From: CAZABC01 sp964483405
Lineage (GTDB): Bacteria > Chloroflexota > Limnocylindria > Limnocylindrales > CSP1-4
DNA: 64,000 nucleotides
Assembly: GCA_964483405.1 (NCBI GenBank)
Contig: CAZABC010000003.1
Coordinates: 1 to 64,000 of the forward strand
Direction of reading: 5' to 3'
Shown here: piece by piece, positions 15,321 to 23,636 of the stretch
Position numbering within the stretch: position 1 is the first letter of the stretch
Layout: each line of letters opens with the position of its first letter
Position numbers and translations under genes: made by a program
The notes under the pieces: model-generated
Seen by the model: only the letters and a program-made list of their open reading frames with translations
What the model was told of the DNA's origin: nothing
Database searches by the model: none

Positions 15321-16514
15321 GTGCAGCGCTTCGAGACCAACCTGCGGATCCCCGGCCCGACGAGCCTGCCGTCGCCGGTCCGGGAGGCCGGCGGGCGCCA
15401 GATGATCAACCACCGGGGACCCGAGTTCGCGGCGATGCTCGGCCGGATCGTCGAGGGCCTGCAGCGCTTCTTCGGGACGCGCAACGACATCGTCCTGCTG
15501 ACCGCCGCCGGCACCGGCGGGCTCGAGGCGGCGATCGTCAACACCCTCTCCCCCGGCGACCCGGTCCTGGCCGTCTCGGTCGGGGCATTCGGCGACCGCT
15601 TCGCGAAGATCGCGACGGTCTACGGCGCGGCCGTGACGAAGGTCGACGTCGAGTGGGGTCGGGCGGCGACGCCGGCGCTGCTGCGCGAGGCGCTGGCGGG
15701 AGCGCCCGACGGCGGCTACCGGGCCGTCCTGCTGACCCATAACGAGACCTCGACCGGCGTGACGAACCCGATCCCCGAGCTCGCCGCGGTCGTCCGCGAG
15801 GTCGCTCCCGGGGCGCTCGTCCTCGTCGACGGGATCTCGGCCCTCGGCGCGGTCCCGTTCGAGCAGGACGCGTGGGGCGTGGACGTCCTCGTGTCGGGCT
15901 CGCAGAAGGCCTGGATGGCGGCCCCCGGGATGACCTTCGTCAGCCTCTCGGAGCGGGCCTGGGCCGCCGCCGAGACCGCCCGGATGCCCCGTTTCTACTT
16001 CGACGTCCGCGACCATCGCAGGAGCCAGGCGAGCGGCCAGACGCCCTGGACGCCCGCGGTCGCGGTCATGTACCAGCTCGACGTCGCCCTGTCGATGATG
16101 GCCGCCGAAGGGACCGAGGCGCTCTTCGCCCGCCACGCGGCCTGCGCCGCGGCGACCCGGGCGGGGCTCGAGGCGCTCGACTTCACCCTCCTCGCCGAGC
16201 CCGCCCACCGGTCGACCACCGTCACCGCCGCCTGGGTCCCGGAGGGCCTCGACTGGAAGGCGTTCAACGCCGACCTCGGGCGGCGGAAGCTCGTCATCGC
16301 CGGCGGCCAGGGCGCCCTCAAGGGACGCATCTTCCGGGTCGGCCACCTCGGCGACGTCAGCCTCGACCAGGTCCTCGCGGCGATCGGCGTCATCGAGGAG
16401 GTCTCGATCCGGCACGGCCGGCGGGTCGCCGCCGGCGCCGGCGTGGCGGCCGCCCAGCGGGCCGGGCTCGAGGCGCTCGATGCGGCCACGGCGTCCGAGG
16501 CGGTCCCGGCATGA
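15321..16514 (+). CDS. serC: Class V aminotransferase, probable phosphoserine aminotransferase
   Basis: A 397-residue PLP enzyme of the alanine-glyoxylate/serine-glyoxylate/phosphoserine aminotransferase group. The PLP lysine lies in VSGSQKAWMAAPG, the N-terminus has the substrate-gating PGPTSLP, and TAAGTGGLEAAI binds cofactor phosphate. Class V members of this type function as SerC in several non-proteobacterial lineages. Direct overlap with serA (ATGA at 16511) supports a role in serine synthesis, converting 3-phosphohydroxypyruvate to phosphoserine. Start is GTG at 15321 with GGAGG six bases upstream. Alanine- or serine-glyoxylate transaminase remains possible. Confidence 0.85.
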   Translation: MQRFETNLRIPGPTSLPSPVREAGGRQMINHRGPEFAAMLGRIVEGLQRFFGTRNDIVLLTAAGTGGLEAAIVNTLSPGDPVLAVSVGAFGDRFAKIATVYGAAVTKVDVEWGRAATPALLREALAGAPDGGYRAVLLTHNETSTGVTNPIPELAAVVREVAPGALVLVDGISALGAVPFEQDAWGVDVLVSGSQKAWMAAPGMTFVSLSERAWAAAETARMPRFYFDVRDHRRSQASGQTPWTPAVAVMYQLDVALSMMAAEGTEALFARHAACAAATRAGLEALDFTLLAEPAHRSTTVTAAWVPEGLDWKAFNADLGRRKLVIAGGQGALKGRIFRVGHLGDVSLDQVLAAIGVIEEVSIRHGRRVAAGAGVAAAQRAGLEALDAATASEAVPA

Positions 16515-18094
16515 GGATCCTCGTCGCCGAGCCCGTCGCCAGCGAGGGCGTCGATCTCCTCCGGGCCCACCACGAGGTCGACCTCCTGCCCGGGCTGTCG
16601 CCCGAGGAGTACCGGGCCCGCATCGCCGACTACGACGCGCTCGTCGTTCGGAGCCAGGTCCGGGTCGACGCGGCGCTCATCGCGGCCGGGACGCGGCTGG
16701 TCGTGATCGGCCGGGCCGGCGTCGGCGTCGACAACGTCGACCTCGACGCGGCGACCCGGGCCGGCATCGTCGTCGTCAACGCCCCGACCGGCAACACGAT
16801 CGCGGCCGCCGAGCACACCCTCGCCCTGCTGTTCGCCCTCGCCCGACGGGTGCCCGCCGCCGACGCCTCGGTCCGCCGCGGGGAGTGGACGCGAGCGCGG
16901 TTCACCGGGGTCGAGCTCCGCGGCAAGACCCTCGGGATCGTCGGGCTCGGCAAGATCGGCTTGGCGATCGCCGACCGCGCCCGGGCCCTGGAGATGGCGG
17001 TCCTCGGCAGCGACCCGTTCGTCTCGACCGAGCAGGCCGCCCTGCACGGCGTCGAGCTTGTCGACCTCGACGCGCTGCTCGGGCGCTCGGACGTCGTCAC
17101 CGTCCACGTCCCGGCGACCCGGACCACGCGGGGGCTCATCGGCGCCGAGGCGATCGCGAAGATGCGGCCGGGGGCGCTCCTCCTCAATGTCGCCCGGGGC
17201 GGCATCGTCGACGAGGCCGCCGTCGCGGCCGCGCTCGCAGAGGATCGACTGGGCGGGGCCGGGATCGACGTGTTCGAGACCGAGCCGCCCACCGGCTCGC
17301 CGCTGCTCGGGGCGCCGAACACGGTCCTGACGCCCCATCTCGGAGCCTCGACGGCCGAGGCCCAGGTCCTGGTCTCGACCGAGGTCGCCGAGCAGATCCT
17401 CGACGTGCTCGACGGACGGCCGGCCCGCTACGCCGTCAACGCCCCCCTCCTGACCCCCGAGACGGCCCGGGCGATCGCCCCGTACCTTCCGCTCGCCGAG
17501 ACGCTCGGCCGGATCGTCGCCCAGCTCGCCCGGACCGGCCCGCGGACGCTGACGATCGAGGTCGGCGGCGACCTCGCCGCGCACGACGCGACGGCGCTGA
17601 CCGCGGCGGCTCTCCGGGGCCTCCTCGAGACCGGCACGACCGAGCGGGTGAACCGGGTCAACGCCACGGCCCTCGCCAGGGCCCGCGGCCTGACGGTGAA
17701 CGAGCGCAAGACCCCCGACGCCGATCCGTACGCGGCGCTCGTCACCCTCGCCGCGGAGGCCGACGGGCGGACGGTGACGGTCGCCGGGACGATCGCCGCG
17801 GGCGAGCCGCGGATCGTCCGGCTCGACGACTACCGGCTCGACATGGCCCCGGCCGACTCGATGCTCATCACCCGTCACCACGACCGGCCGGGGACCGTCG
17901 GCCGGATCGGGGTGATGATGGGTGAGGCCGACGTGAACATCAGCGGGATGCATCTCGCCCGCACGACGCCGCGGGCCGACGCCTTCATGGTCCTCGCCCT
18001 CGACGAGGACCCGCCGGCCGCGGTCGTCGACGCGATCCGCGATCTCGAGGCCGTCATCGACGTCTGGCCGATACGGCTGGGGATCGAGCGCTGA
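16511..18094 (+). CDS. serA: D-3-phosphoglycerate dehydrogenase
   Basis: A 527-residue long-form SerA, oxidising 3-phosphoglycerate as the first step of serine synthesis. It has the substrate-domain RAGVGVDNVD, NAD-binding GIVGLGKIG, catalytic-site NVARGGIVDE and DVFETEPP, and the histidine in LTPHLGASTAEAQ. An intervening allosteric-substrate-binding domain (about 320-445) and a C-terminal ACT domain (ADSMLITRHHDRPGTVGRIG) indicate possible serine feedback. ATGA overlap couples it to the aminotransferase, and a phosphatase starts in its own stop codon. Confidence 0.95.
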   Translation: MRILVAEPVASEGVDLLRAHHEVDLLPGLSPEEYRARIADYDALVVRSQVRVDAALIAAGTRLVVIGRAGVGVDNVDLDAATRAGIVVVNAPTGNTIAAAEHTLALLFALARRVPAADASVRRGEWTRARFTGVELRGKTLGIVGLGKIGLAIADRARALEMAVLGSDPFVSTEQAALHGVELVDLDALLGRSDVVTVHVPATRTTRGLIGAEAIAKMRPGALLLNVARGGIVDEAAVAAALAEDRLGGAGIDVFETEPPTGSPLLGAPNTVLTPHLGASTAEAQVLVSTEVAEQILDVLDGRPARYAVNAPLLTPETARAIAPYLPLAETLGRIVAQLARTGPRTLTIEVGGDLAAHDATALTAAALRGLLETGTTERVNRVNATALARARGLTVNERKTPDADPYAALVTLAAEADGRTVTVAGTIAAGEPRIVRLDDYRLDMAPADSMLITRHHDRPGTVGRIGVMMGEADVNISGMHLARTTPRADAFMVLALDEDPPAAVVDAIRDLEAVIDVWPIRLGIER

Positions 18095-18903
18095 GCGGCT
18101 CGCCGGTCCCCGACGGCCTCGACGCGACGCTCGTCCTCGTCCGCCACGGCGAGACCGAGGCGATCGTCGACGGGCGCTTCCAGGGCTCGGGCGAGTTCGA
18201 CCTCACGACGCTCGGGCGGCGCCAGGCCTCGCTGGCCGGCGCCCGGCTCGCCGACCCGGCTCGGCCACCGGCGCTCCCGGTGCCCGCCGGGCCACCGCGC
18301 GAGATCCTGCACTCGCCGCTCCGCCGGACCGCCGAGACCGCGACCGCGATCCGCGACGCGATCGGCGGACCGGCCGTCCCCCTCGTGCCCGACCCCGGGA
18401 TCCGCGAGATCGGGCAGGGCGCCTGGGAGGGGATGCGCGGGGCCGACATCGCCGAGCGGTACGGCGCCGAGCTCGCCGCCTGGCGGCGGACGCCGACGAC
18501 CGCCTGGGCGCCGGGCGGCGAGTCGCTGGCCGACGTCCGGGCCCGGGTGCAGCCGGCCCTGGCGGGCCTGCTCGACCGCCTCGGCGCGGGACGTCCGAGC
18601 GGCAGCCACGACCGGCCGCAGGTCGCCGGGTACCACGGGACCGCGCTCGCCCCGGACCAGCCGTGGGCCGTCGTCGTCGGCCACGACGGCGTCTTCAAGG
18701 TCGCCTTCCTCAGCCTGTTCGAGCTGCCGCTCGAGCGCTTCTGGAGCATCTCCTTCCCGCTCTGCGGCCTGACCGTGATCGAGCTGCGGGCCGGGCTGCC
18801 GGTCCTCCGCGCCCACGGCCTCGTCGACCACCTGGCCGCGCTCGACGCGGAGCCGCGCGTGGAGGCGTCGGCGGCGGAGCGGTCCCGCAGCGGCGCGCTC
18901 TAG
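18091..18903 (+). CDS. Histidine phosphatase family protein, candidate phosphoserine phosphatase
   Basis: A phosphoglycerate-mutase-like phosphatase of about 270 residues. The catalytic RHGE motif is in TLVLVRHGETEAIVDGRFQG near residue 18, and the second acid and histidine lie in IGQGAWEGM and VVVGHDGV. Metal-independent phosphoserine phosphatases of this fold are known (Hydrogenobacter iPSP). Its place after serC-serA makes that the likely role, completing the pathway. The frame has no ATG, GTG or TTG before a GTG at 18280, which would delete RHGE. A CTG at 18091 that overlaps the serA TGA (CTGA) is the best start, with GGGGA 7 bases upstream. Confidence 0.82.
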   Translation: MSGSPVPDGLDATLVLVRHGETEAIVDGRFQGSGEFDLTTLGRRQASLAGARLADPARPPALPVPAGPPREILHSPLRRTAETATAIRDAIGGPAVPLVPDPGIREIGQGAWEGMRGADIAERYGAELAAWRRTPTTAWAPGGESLADVRARVQPALAGLLDRLGAGRPSGSHDRPQVAGYHGTALAPDQPWAVVVGHDGVFKVAFLSLFELPLERFWSISFPLCGLTVIELRAGLPVLRAHGLVDHLAALDAEPRVEASAAERSRSGAL

Positions 18904-18946
18904 CGACCGCCGCGACGGCCGCGGCGGCCCGCCCCGGACGCCCGGG

Positions 18947-21214
18947 TCAGCGGCGACCGCGCCCCGGGCGGCCGCGCCGGAGGACGAGCCGCCACAGCCC
19001 GAGCCGCAGCCGCCCGGTCGCGGCCCGCAGCGCCGCCATCCGGTCGGCCCCGAGGACGCGGTGGCCGTAGGCGACCTCGACCTTCGCCCGGGCGACGGTG
19101 TGGAGCTCGGGCCGGACGTCGGGCAGGACGTCGCCGAGGGCGGCGGCGTACTCGTAGATCGTCTGCGTCGGCCGCGGGCCGAAGCCGAGCCGCGTCGCGA
19201 GGCCCGTCGTCGTCCGCCAGGCTCCGTCCGCGGTCACCTCCCGCGGGCCGCGGCGGTAGGCCGTGATGGCGAGGAGCAGCATCGCCCCGCCGAGCAGGAG
19301 GCCGATCGCGATGAACGGGCCGGCGCCGCCGAACCCGGCCCCGCCACCGGGCGGCGGGGCGGTCCCGCCACCGGGGAACGACGGCGGTGGCCGCGACGGA
19401 TCGACCTCGTCGTCGGGACCGGCCGACGGACGCGGAGAGGGCGAGGGCACCGCCTCGCCCTCGGGCGGCGCGACGGCCACCGACAGGCTCTTCGTCGGGT
19501 CGAACATCTGCCAGCCGTAGCCGGGGAAGTACACCTCGACCCAGGCGTGGGCGCCCGACATCGAGATCGTCTCGCTGCCGTCGGACGCCCGCTCGCCGGG
19601 CAGGAAGCCCTGGGCCAGGCGGGTCGGGATCGCGGCCTCGCGCAGGAGCATCGCCATCGTCGAGGCGAAGTAGAGGCAGAAGCCACGACGGACCCGAGCG
19701 AAGCACTCGACCCTGCTCTCGTTGCCGCAGTCGACGTCCGACACGTCGGTGTCGTACTCGAACGACGGACCGGTCAGGATCCGGACCATCGACACGGCAA
19801 GGTCGTAGGCAGCCGGGCTGTCGGCGGTCGACTCGGCCGCGGCGAGCAGCGCGGCGGCGTCTGGCCCGATGACCCCGGGCGGGACGACGAGGTAGCGGGC
19901 GAGCTCGGCGGGGTACACGTCGCCGGCGGCCCGGAGCTTGTTCTCGGTCACCGCAGCCGGGTCGTCGTCGCCGAAGGTGATCACCTCGGCGCTCACGGTG
20001 TACGGATCGTTCCCGCCGCGCCGGTCGACCGAACCGAGGAAGGCGGCCGGGCCGACGAGGTGGACCGCGACGTCCTGGTCGATCGTCGTCGGGGAGTCGG
20101 GCGAGAGGACCTGGGCGCCACGGTACTTCGCCGGCTCGACGCGGAAGGCGATCGACCGTCGCCCGCCCTCGCCCGGTGCGTCGAACGAGCCGGCGAGGAG
20201 TGGCTCGTTGGCCGCCCGGTCGACCTCGGTGACGTCGGTCGTCGTCCAGCCGGGATCGACGTACTGGTCGTACGTCGACGCACGCCAGTAGAAGACCTCG
20301 TCCTCGCCGGTCGGCAGGGCGATCACCGCCGCCGTCGACGGGTCGCTCGTCCAGGTGACGCCGATGTCGACGGAGTCGCCGAAGTCGACGCCGGCCGGCC
20401 CGCGGGCGTTGCTGAGGAACGGGAACCAGCGCTGGAGGACGCGACCGCTGTCGACGAGCCAGCCCTCGGCGCCGGTCCACGCTTCGCGCAGCGGGTCGGA
20501 CCTTGCCGTCGCCGTCAGGGCGAGCGAGCCGACGATCGCCACCGTCACGAAGATCGTCCCGGCCCGCAGGATGACCGAGGTGAGCGGTGCGGGGTCGCCG
20601 ATCCGGCGGCGGAGCCACTCGGCGCGCTCGTCGACGGCATGGAGCCGGACGAGGAGGAAGAGGGCCAGGGCCGAGAACGCGACGACATAGAGGTACTGGT
20701 CGCGGATGGTGAGGATGACGTTGACGAGGAGGAGCGTCCCGAGCGAGGCGACCGCCGGCATCGCCCGTCCGTGGCCGAAGACCGCGTAGGCGGCGAACTG
20801 GGCCGTCCCCCACATGAGGAGGGCGAGCGCGAGGAGGAAGTGGCCGAACTCGCTCGTGGAACCCTGGCCCCGGACGACGAGGTCGACGAAGGCCCGGTAG
20901 GCGGCCTCGGCCGTCGCCCGGTAGACGGCGAGGTAGTCGTCGACGCCGGGGAGGATGACCGACCCGACGAGGAGCGGGACGAGGACCGCCGCGACGACCG
21001 CGCCGCCGAGCGCGGCCCGGAACCGACCGAGGCCGAGGATGCCGCCGGTGCCGCCGGCGAGGACGCCGCCCAGCCCGGCCCACGGCAGGAAGTCGGTGAG
21101 CGACTCGGGGCCCGGGACCCAGCGCGCATCGTCGACGGCCCAGCCGACGATCATCGCCATCAGCGCGAGGACGACGAGCGAGAGCCACCCGGCGGGCGGC
21201 GACAGGCGACTCAT
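18947..21214 (-). CDS. Transglutaminase-like membrane protein, TgpA type with DUF4129
   Basis: A 755-residue protein. The N-terminal half has about six TM helices (residues 10-250). An extracytoplasmic transglutaminase-like domain follows, with the catalytic Cys in RRGFCLYFASTMAMLLRE, His in SGAHAWVEVYFPGYGW and Asp in MFDPTKS. After a Pro/Gly/Ser-rich linker there is one TM (FIAIGLLLGGAMLLLAI) and a C-terminal DUF4129-like region. MoxR-DUF58-TgpA clusters are widespread; the extracellular substrate is unknown. ATG at 21214 overlaps the DUF58 stop by four bases. The gene converges on the phosphatase with a 43-base gap. Confidence 0.88.
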   Translation of the reverse strand: MSRLSPPAGWLSLVVLALMAMIVGWAVDDARWVPGPESLTDFLPWAGLGGVLAGGTGGILGLGRFRAALGGAVVAAVLVPLLVGSVILPGVDDYLAVYRATAEAAYRAFVDLVVRGQGSTSEFGHFLLALALLMWGTAQFAAYAVFGHGRAMPAVASLGTLLLVNVILTIRDQYLYVVAFSALALFLLVRLHAVDERAEWLRRRIGDPAPLTSVILRAGTIFVTVAIVGSLALTATARSDPLREAWTGAEGWLVDSGRVLQRWFPFLSNARGPAGVDFGDSVDIGVTWTSDPSTAAVIALPTGEDEVFYWRASTYDQYVDPGWTTTDVTEVDRAANEPLLAGSFDAPGEGGRRSIAFRVEPAKYRGAQVLSPDSPTTIDQDVAVHLVGPAAFLGSVDRRGGNDPYTVSAEVITFGDDDPAAVTENKLRAAGDVYPAELARYLVVPPGVIGPDAAALLAAAESTADSPAAYDLAVSMVRILTGPSFEYDTDVSDVDCGNESRVECFARVRRGFCLYFASTMAMLLREAAIPTRLAQGFLPGERASDGSETISMSGAHAWVEVYFPGYGWQMFDPTKSLSVAVAPPEGEAVPSPSPRPSAGPDDEVDPSRPPPSFPGGGTAPPPGGGAGFGGAGPFIAIGLLLGGAMLLLAITAYRRGPREVTADGAWRTTTGLATRLGFGPRPTQTIYEYAAALGDVLPDVRPELHTVARAKVEVAYGHRVLGADRMAALRAATGRLRLGLWRLVLRRGRPGRGRR

Positions 21215-22467
21215 CCGACGAGGGCCTCGGCGAGCGGCCTCGCGGGGCCGACGACCCGGGTCCGGATCTCGAACTCGGCGAGCGTGTAGCGGAGCGCCCG
21301 GAGCCGCTGCGCAGCCTCGTCGTGGGCGGCGTCGATGCGCTCGACCTCCTCGGGTCGGAGCGCCCGACCGGCGGTCTCGGCGTGGCGGGCGAAGGCCGGC
21401 GCGTCGAGGAGGACGACGACGCAGCCGATCCCCCGGGGGCGCAGCGTCGCCAGGGGCCGGACCCAGTCGCGCTCGAGCGAGGCGGTCACGATGACGGCCG
21501 TCATGCCGCGCCGGACGCGCGGTAACCCGGTGACGAGGACCTCGGCGAGGGGGGCCGTGCCGTCGGCGTCGACGGCGGCGAGCAGCTGCATGACCTTGAG
21601 GCGCTGGCGGGACCCGCGGTCGGCCGGCAGCGTCGTCGTGCGGTGGGCGTTGATCGTCAGGCCCACCGCCCGGTTCTCCTCGACCGCCCGGTCGGCGATC
21701 GAGGCGGCCGCGCGGATCCCCGCCTCGGTCGTCGACTCGTCGCCGCGCCCGGCCTGGATCGCCCGCTGGAGGTCGACGAAGATCCAGGCGTCGGCCGTCT
21801 GCTCGAGGTCGAACTCCTTGACCTGGATGTCGCCGTGACGGGCGGTGGAGCGCCAGTGGATCCGGTTCATCCCGTCGCCGGGCGCCCACGGCCGGACCGT
21901 CGTCGCGAGCGGCGTCGCCTGGAGGGTCCGCTCCGGGTGGGCGTGGCTGCCCTCGAGGTCGGCCGCCGGGAGCCGCCAGTGCGGGATCCGCTCGACGCGG
22001 GGATAGACGACGACCGTCACGCCCTGGCCGACCGTCGCCGACGACTCGAAGAGCCCGAACGGGTCGCCCGTCCGGATCTGGAGCGGCTCGATCCGGTAGT
22101 GACCGCGCCGGGTCAGGGGGGCCCGGACGAGCCACGACCGCTCCCGCCGCGAGCCGAGCGGGATCGCCCGGCCGGGCAGGCCGCCGGGCAGGGAGGTCGG
22201 GTTGTGGATCTCGAGCGACGGCTTCGGCAGCATCCCCGCGTTGCGGACCGTGTAGGTCACCTTCAGCTGCTCGCCGACGTGGCCGTGGAGCTGGTTGACC
22301 GCGTAGCCGGCCTCGAGGTCGCTCAGCCCCAGCCGGGTGAGGACGTAGGCGCCGCCGACGACGAGGATCGCGAGATAGAGCAGGTAGAACAGGAACGGGA
22401 GCCCCGTCGAGAAGGCGGCGGTGACGAGCGCGCCGAAGAGGATGACGAGGGGGATCCGGCGCAGCAT
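21211..22467 (-). CDS. DUF58 domain-containing membrane protein
   Basis: A 418-residue protein with two N-terminal TM helices (LVILFGALVTAAFSTGLPFL and FYLLYLAILVVGGAYVLTRL), a beta-rich region (VTYTVRNAGMLPKPSLEI), and the DUF58 signature RPWAPGDGMNRIHWRSTARHG. A vWA-like segment (WIFVDLQRAI) follows. DUF58 proteins pair with MoxR AAA ATPases in chaperone or cell-envelope systems. It sits between MoxR and the transglutaminase in one operon. Confidence 0.88.
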   Translation of the reverse strand: MLRRIPLVILFGALVTAAFSTGLPFLFYLLYLAILVVGGAYVLTRLGLSDLEAGYAVNQLHGHVGEQLKVTYTVRNAGMLPKPSLEIHNPTSLPGGLPGRAIPLGSRRERSWLVRAPLTRRGHYRIEPLQIRTGDPFGLFESSATVGQGVTVVVYPRVERIPHWRLPAADLEGSHAHPERTLQATPLATTVRPWAPGDGMNRIHWRSTARHGDIQVKEFDLEQTADAWIFVDLQRAIQAGRGDESTTEAGIRAAASIADRAVEENRAVGLTINAHRTTTLPADRGSRQRLKVMQLLAAVDADGTAPLAEVLVTGLPRVRRGMTAVIVTASLERDWVRPLATLRPRGIGCVVVLLDAPAFARHAETAGRALRPEEVERIDAAHDEAAQRLRALRYTLAEFEIRTRVVGPARPLAEALVG

Positions 22468-22492
22468 CGGGCCGCCTCCGCCCAGCCGCCCG

Positions 22493-23488
22493 TCAGGCGC
22501 CGCTGGCGCCCGATGCCGCCCTGAGGTCGCGCGGGCCGCCGACGGCCGCCTTCGGCGACTCGACCGGGACCGACGCGAGGAGCTCGCGAACGACCGACCC
22601 GGGGGTCACGTCGTGGATCGTCGAGCCGGTCTTGATGATCAGCCGGTGGGCGAGGGCGGGCTCCGCGAGGGTCTTGATGTCGTCGGGGATCACGTAGTCC
22701 CGGCCGAGGAGCGCGGCGAGCGCCTGGCCCGCCCGGTAGAGGGTGATCGAGCCGCGCGGCGATGCGCCGAGGTACACGTCGGGGTGCGTCCGCGAGGCGT
22801 TGACGAGGCGGACGATGTAGTCGCTGACGGCCGAGTCGACGTACACCTCGCGAACGGCCGACTGGAGCTCGCGCAGCTCCTCGGCCCCGCAGACCTCGGA
22901 CAGCTCCTCGAGCGGGTGGACCCGCTTCTGCTCGTCGAGGATGACGATCTCCTCGAGCGGCTGCGGATAGCCGAGCCGGATCCGGAGGAAGAACCGGTCG
23001 AGCTGGGCTTCGGGCAGGGCGAAGGTGCCCTCGTACTCGATCGGGTTCTGGGTCGCGATCACCAGGAACGGGTCGGGCATCCTGTGGGTGACGCCGTCGA
23101 TCGTCGCCTGGCGCTCCTCCATGCACTCGAGGAGGGCCGACTGGGTCTTCGGGGTCGCCCGGTTGATCTCGTCGGCAAGGACGACCTGGGCCATGATCGG
23201 ACCGGGGCGGAACTCGAACTCCTGCGTCTTCTGGTTGTAGATCGAGAGCCCCGTCACGTCCGACGGCAGCAGGTCGGGGGTGAACTGGATCCGCCGGAAC
23301 GAGCAGCCGAGGCTCCGGGCGATGGCCTTGGCGAGCATCGTCTTGCCGGTGCCCGGCACGTCCTCGATCAGGAGGTGGCCGCGGCACAGCAGGGCGACGA
23401 GCGCGATGCGCACCTCTTCGTGCTTGCCGACGATGACGCGCTCGACGTTGGCGATGACGCGCTCGCCGGCCCCCTGGATCTGAGTCAT
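22493..23488 (-). CDS. MoxR family AAA+ ATPase
   Basis: A 331-residue MoxR-type chaperone ATPase. Walker A is EDVPGTGKTMLAKAI, Walker B is VLADEINRATPKTQSALLE, sensor 1 is VIATQNPIEYEG, and the C-terminal lid has PRGSITLYRAGQALA. MoxR proteins are proposed to load metal or remodel vWA-domain partners; here the partner is the DUF58 protein 25 bases downstream. Upstream are a candidate promoter (TACTAT on the minus strand near 23580) and a 16-bp perfect palindrome. Confidence 0.92.
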   Translation of the reverse strand: MTQIQGAGERVIANVERVIVGKHEEVRIALVALLCRGHLLIEDVPGTGKTMLAKAIARSLGCSFRRIQFTPDLLPSDVTGLSIYNQKTQEFEFRPGPIMAQVVLADEINRATPKTQSALLECMEERQATIDGVTHRMPDPFLVIATQNPIEYEGTFALPEAQLDRFFLRIRLGYPQPLEEIVILDEQKRVHPLEELSEVCGAEELRELQSAVREVYVDSAVSDYIVRLVNASRTHPDVYLGASPRGSITLYRAGQALAALLGRDYVIPDDIKTLAEPALAHRLIIKTGSTIHDVTPGSVVRELLASVPVESPKAAVGGPRDLRAASGASGA

Positions 23489-23590
23489 CCGATCCCCCAG
23501 TGCGACACGCCCCCGGTGGCCGGGGGCGCTTCGGGACGCCGGCCCGGACCGCTCGTCGCCCGCGCCGTCGCCAGATAGTACGCCGGGTCA

Positions 23591-23629
23591 CGCGAACCGG
23601 TTCGCGAGCCGGTGCTCACGGCTCGCGTC
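23591..23629 (-). promoter_or_regulatory. Perfect palindrome and adjacent stem-loop between the propeller gene and moxR
   Basis: CGCGAACCGGTTCGCG (23591-23606) is fully self-complementary. Next to it GAGCCG-N7-CGGCTC can form a hairpin. On the minus strand the hairpin follows the propeller gene, and the palindrome sits just upstream of the TACTAT ahead of moxR. They could be a terminator and an operator respectively. Confidence 0.4.
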
Positions 23630-23636
23630 GCGGCCG

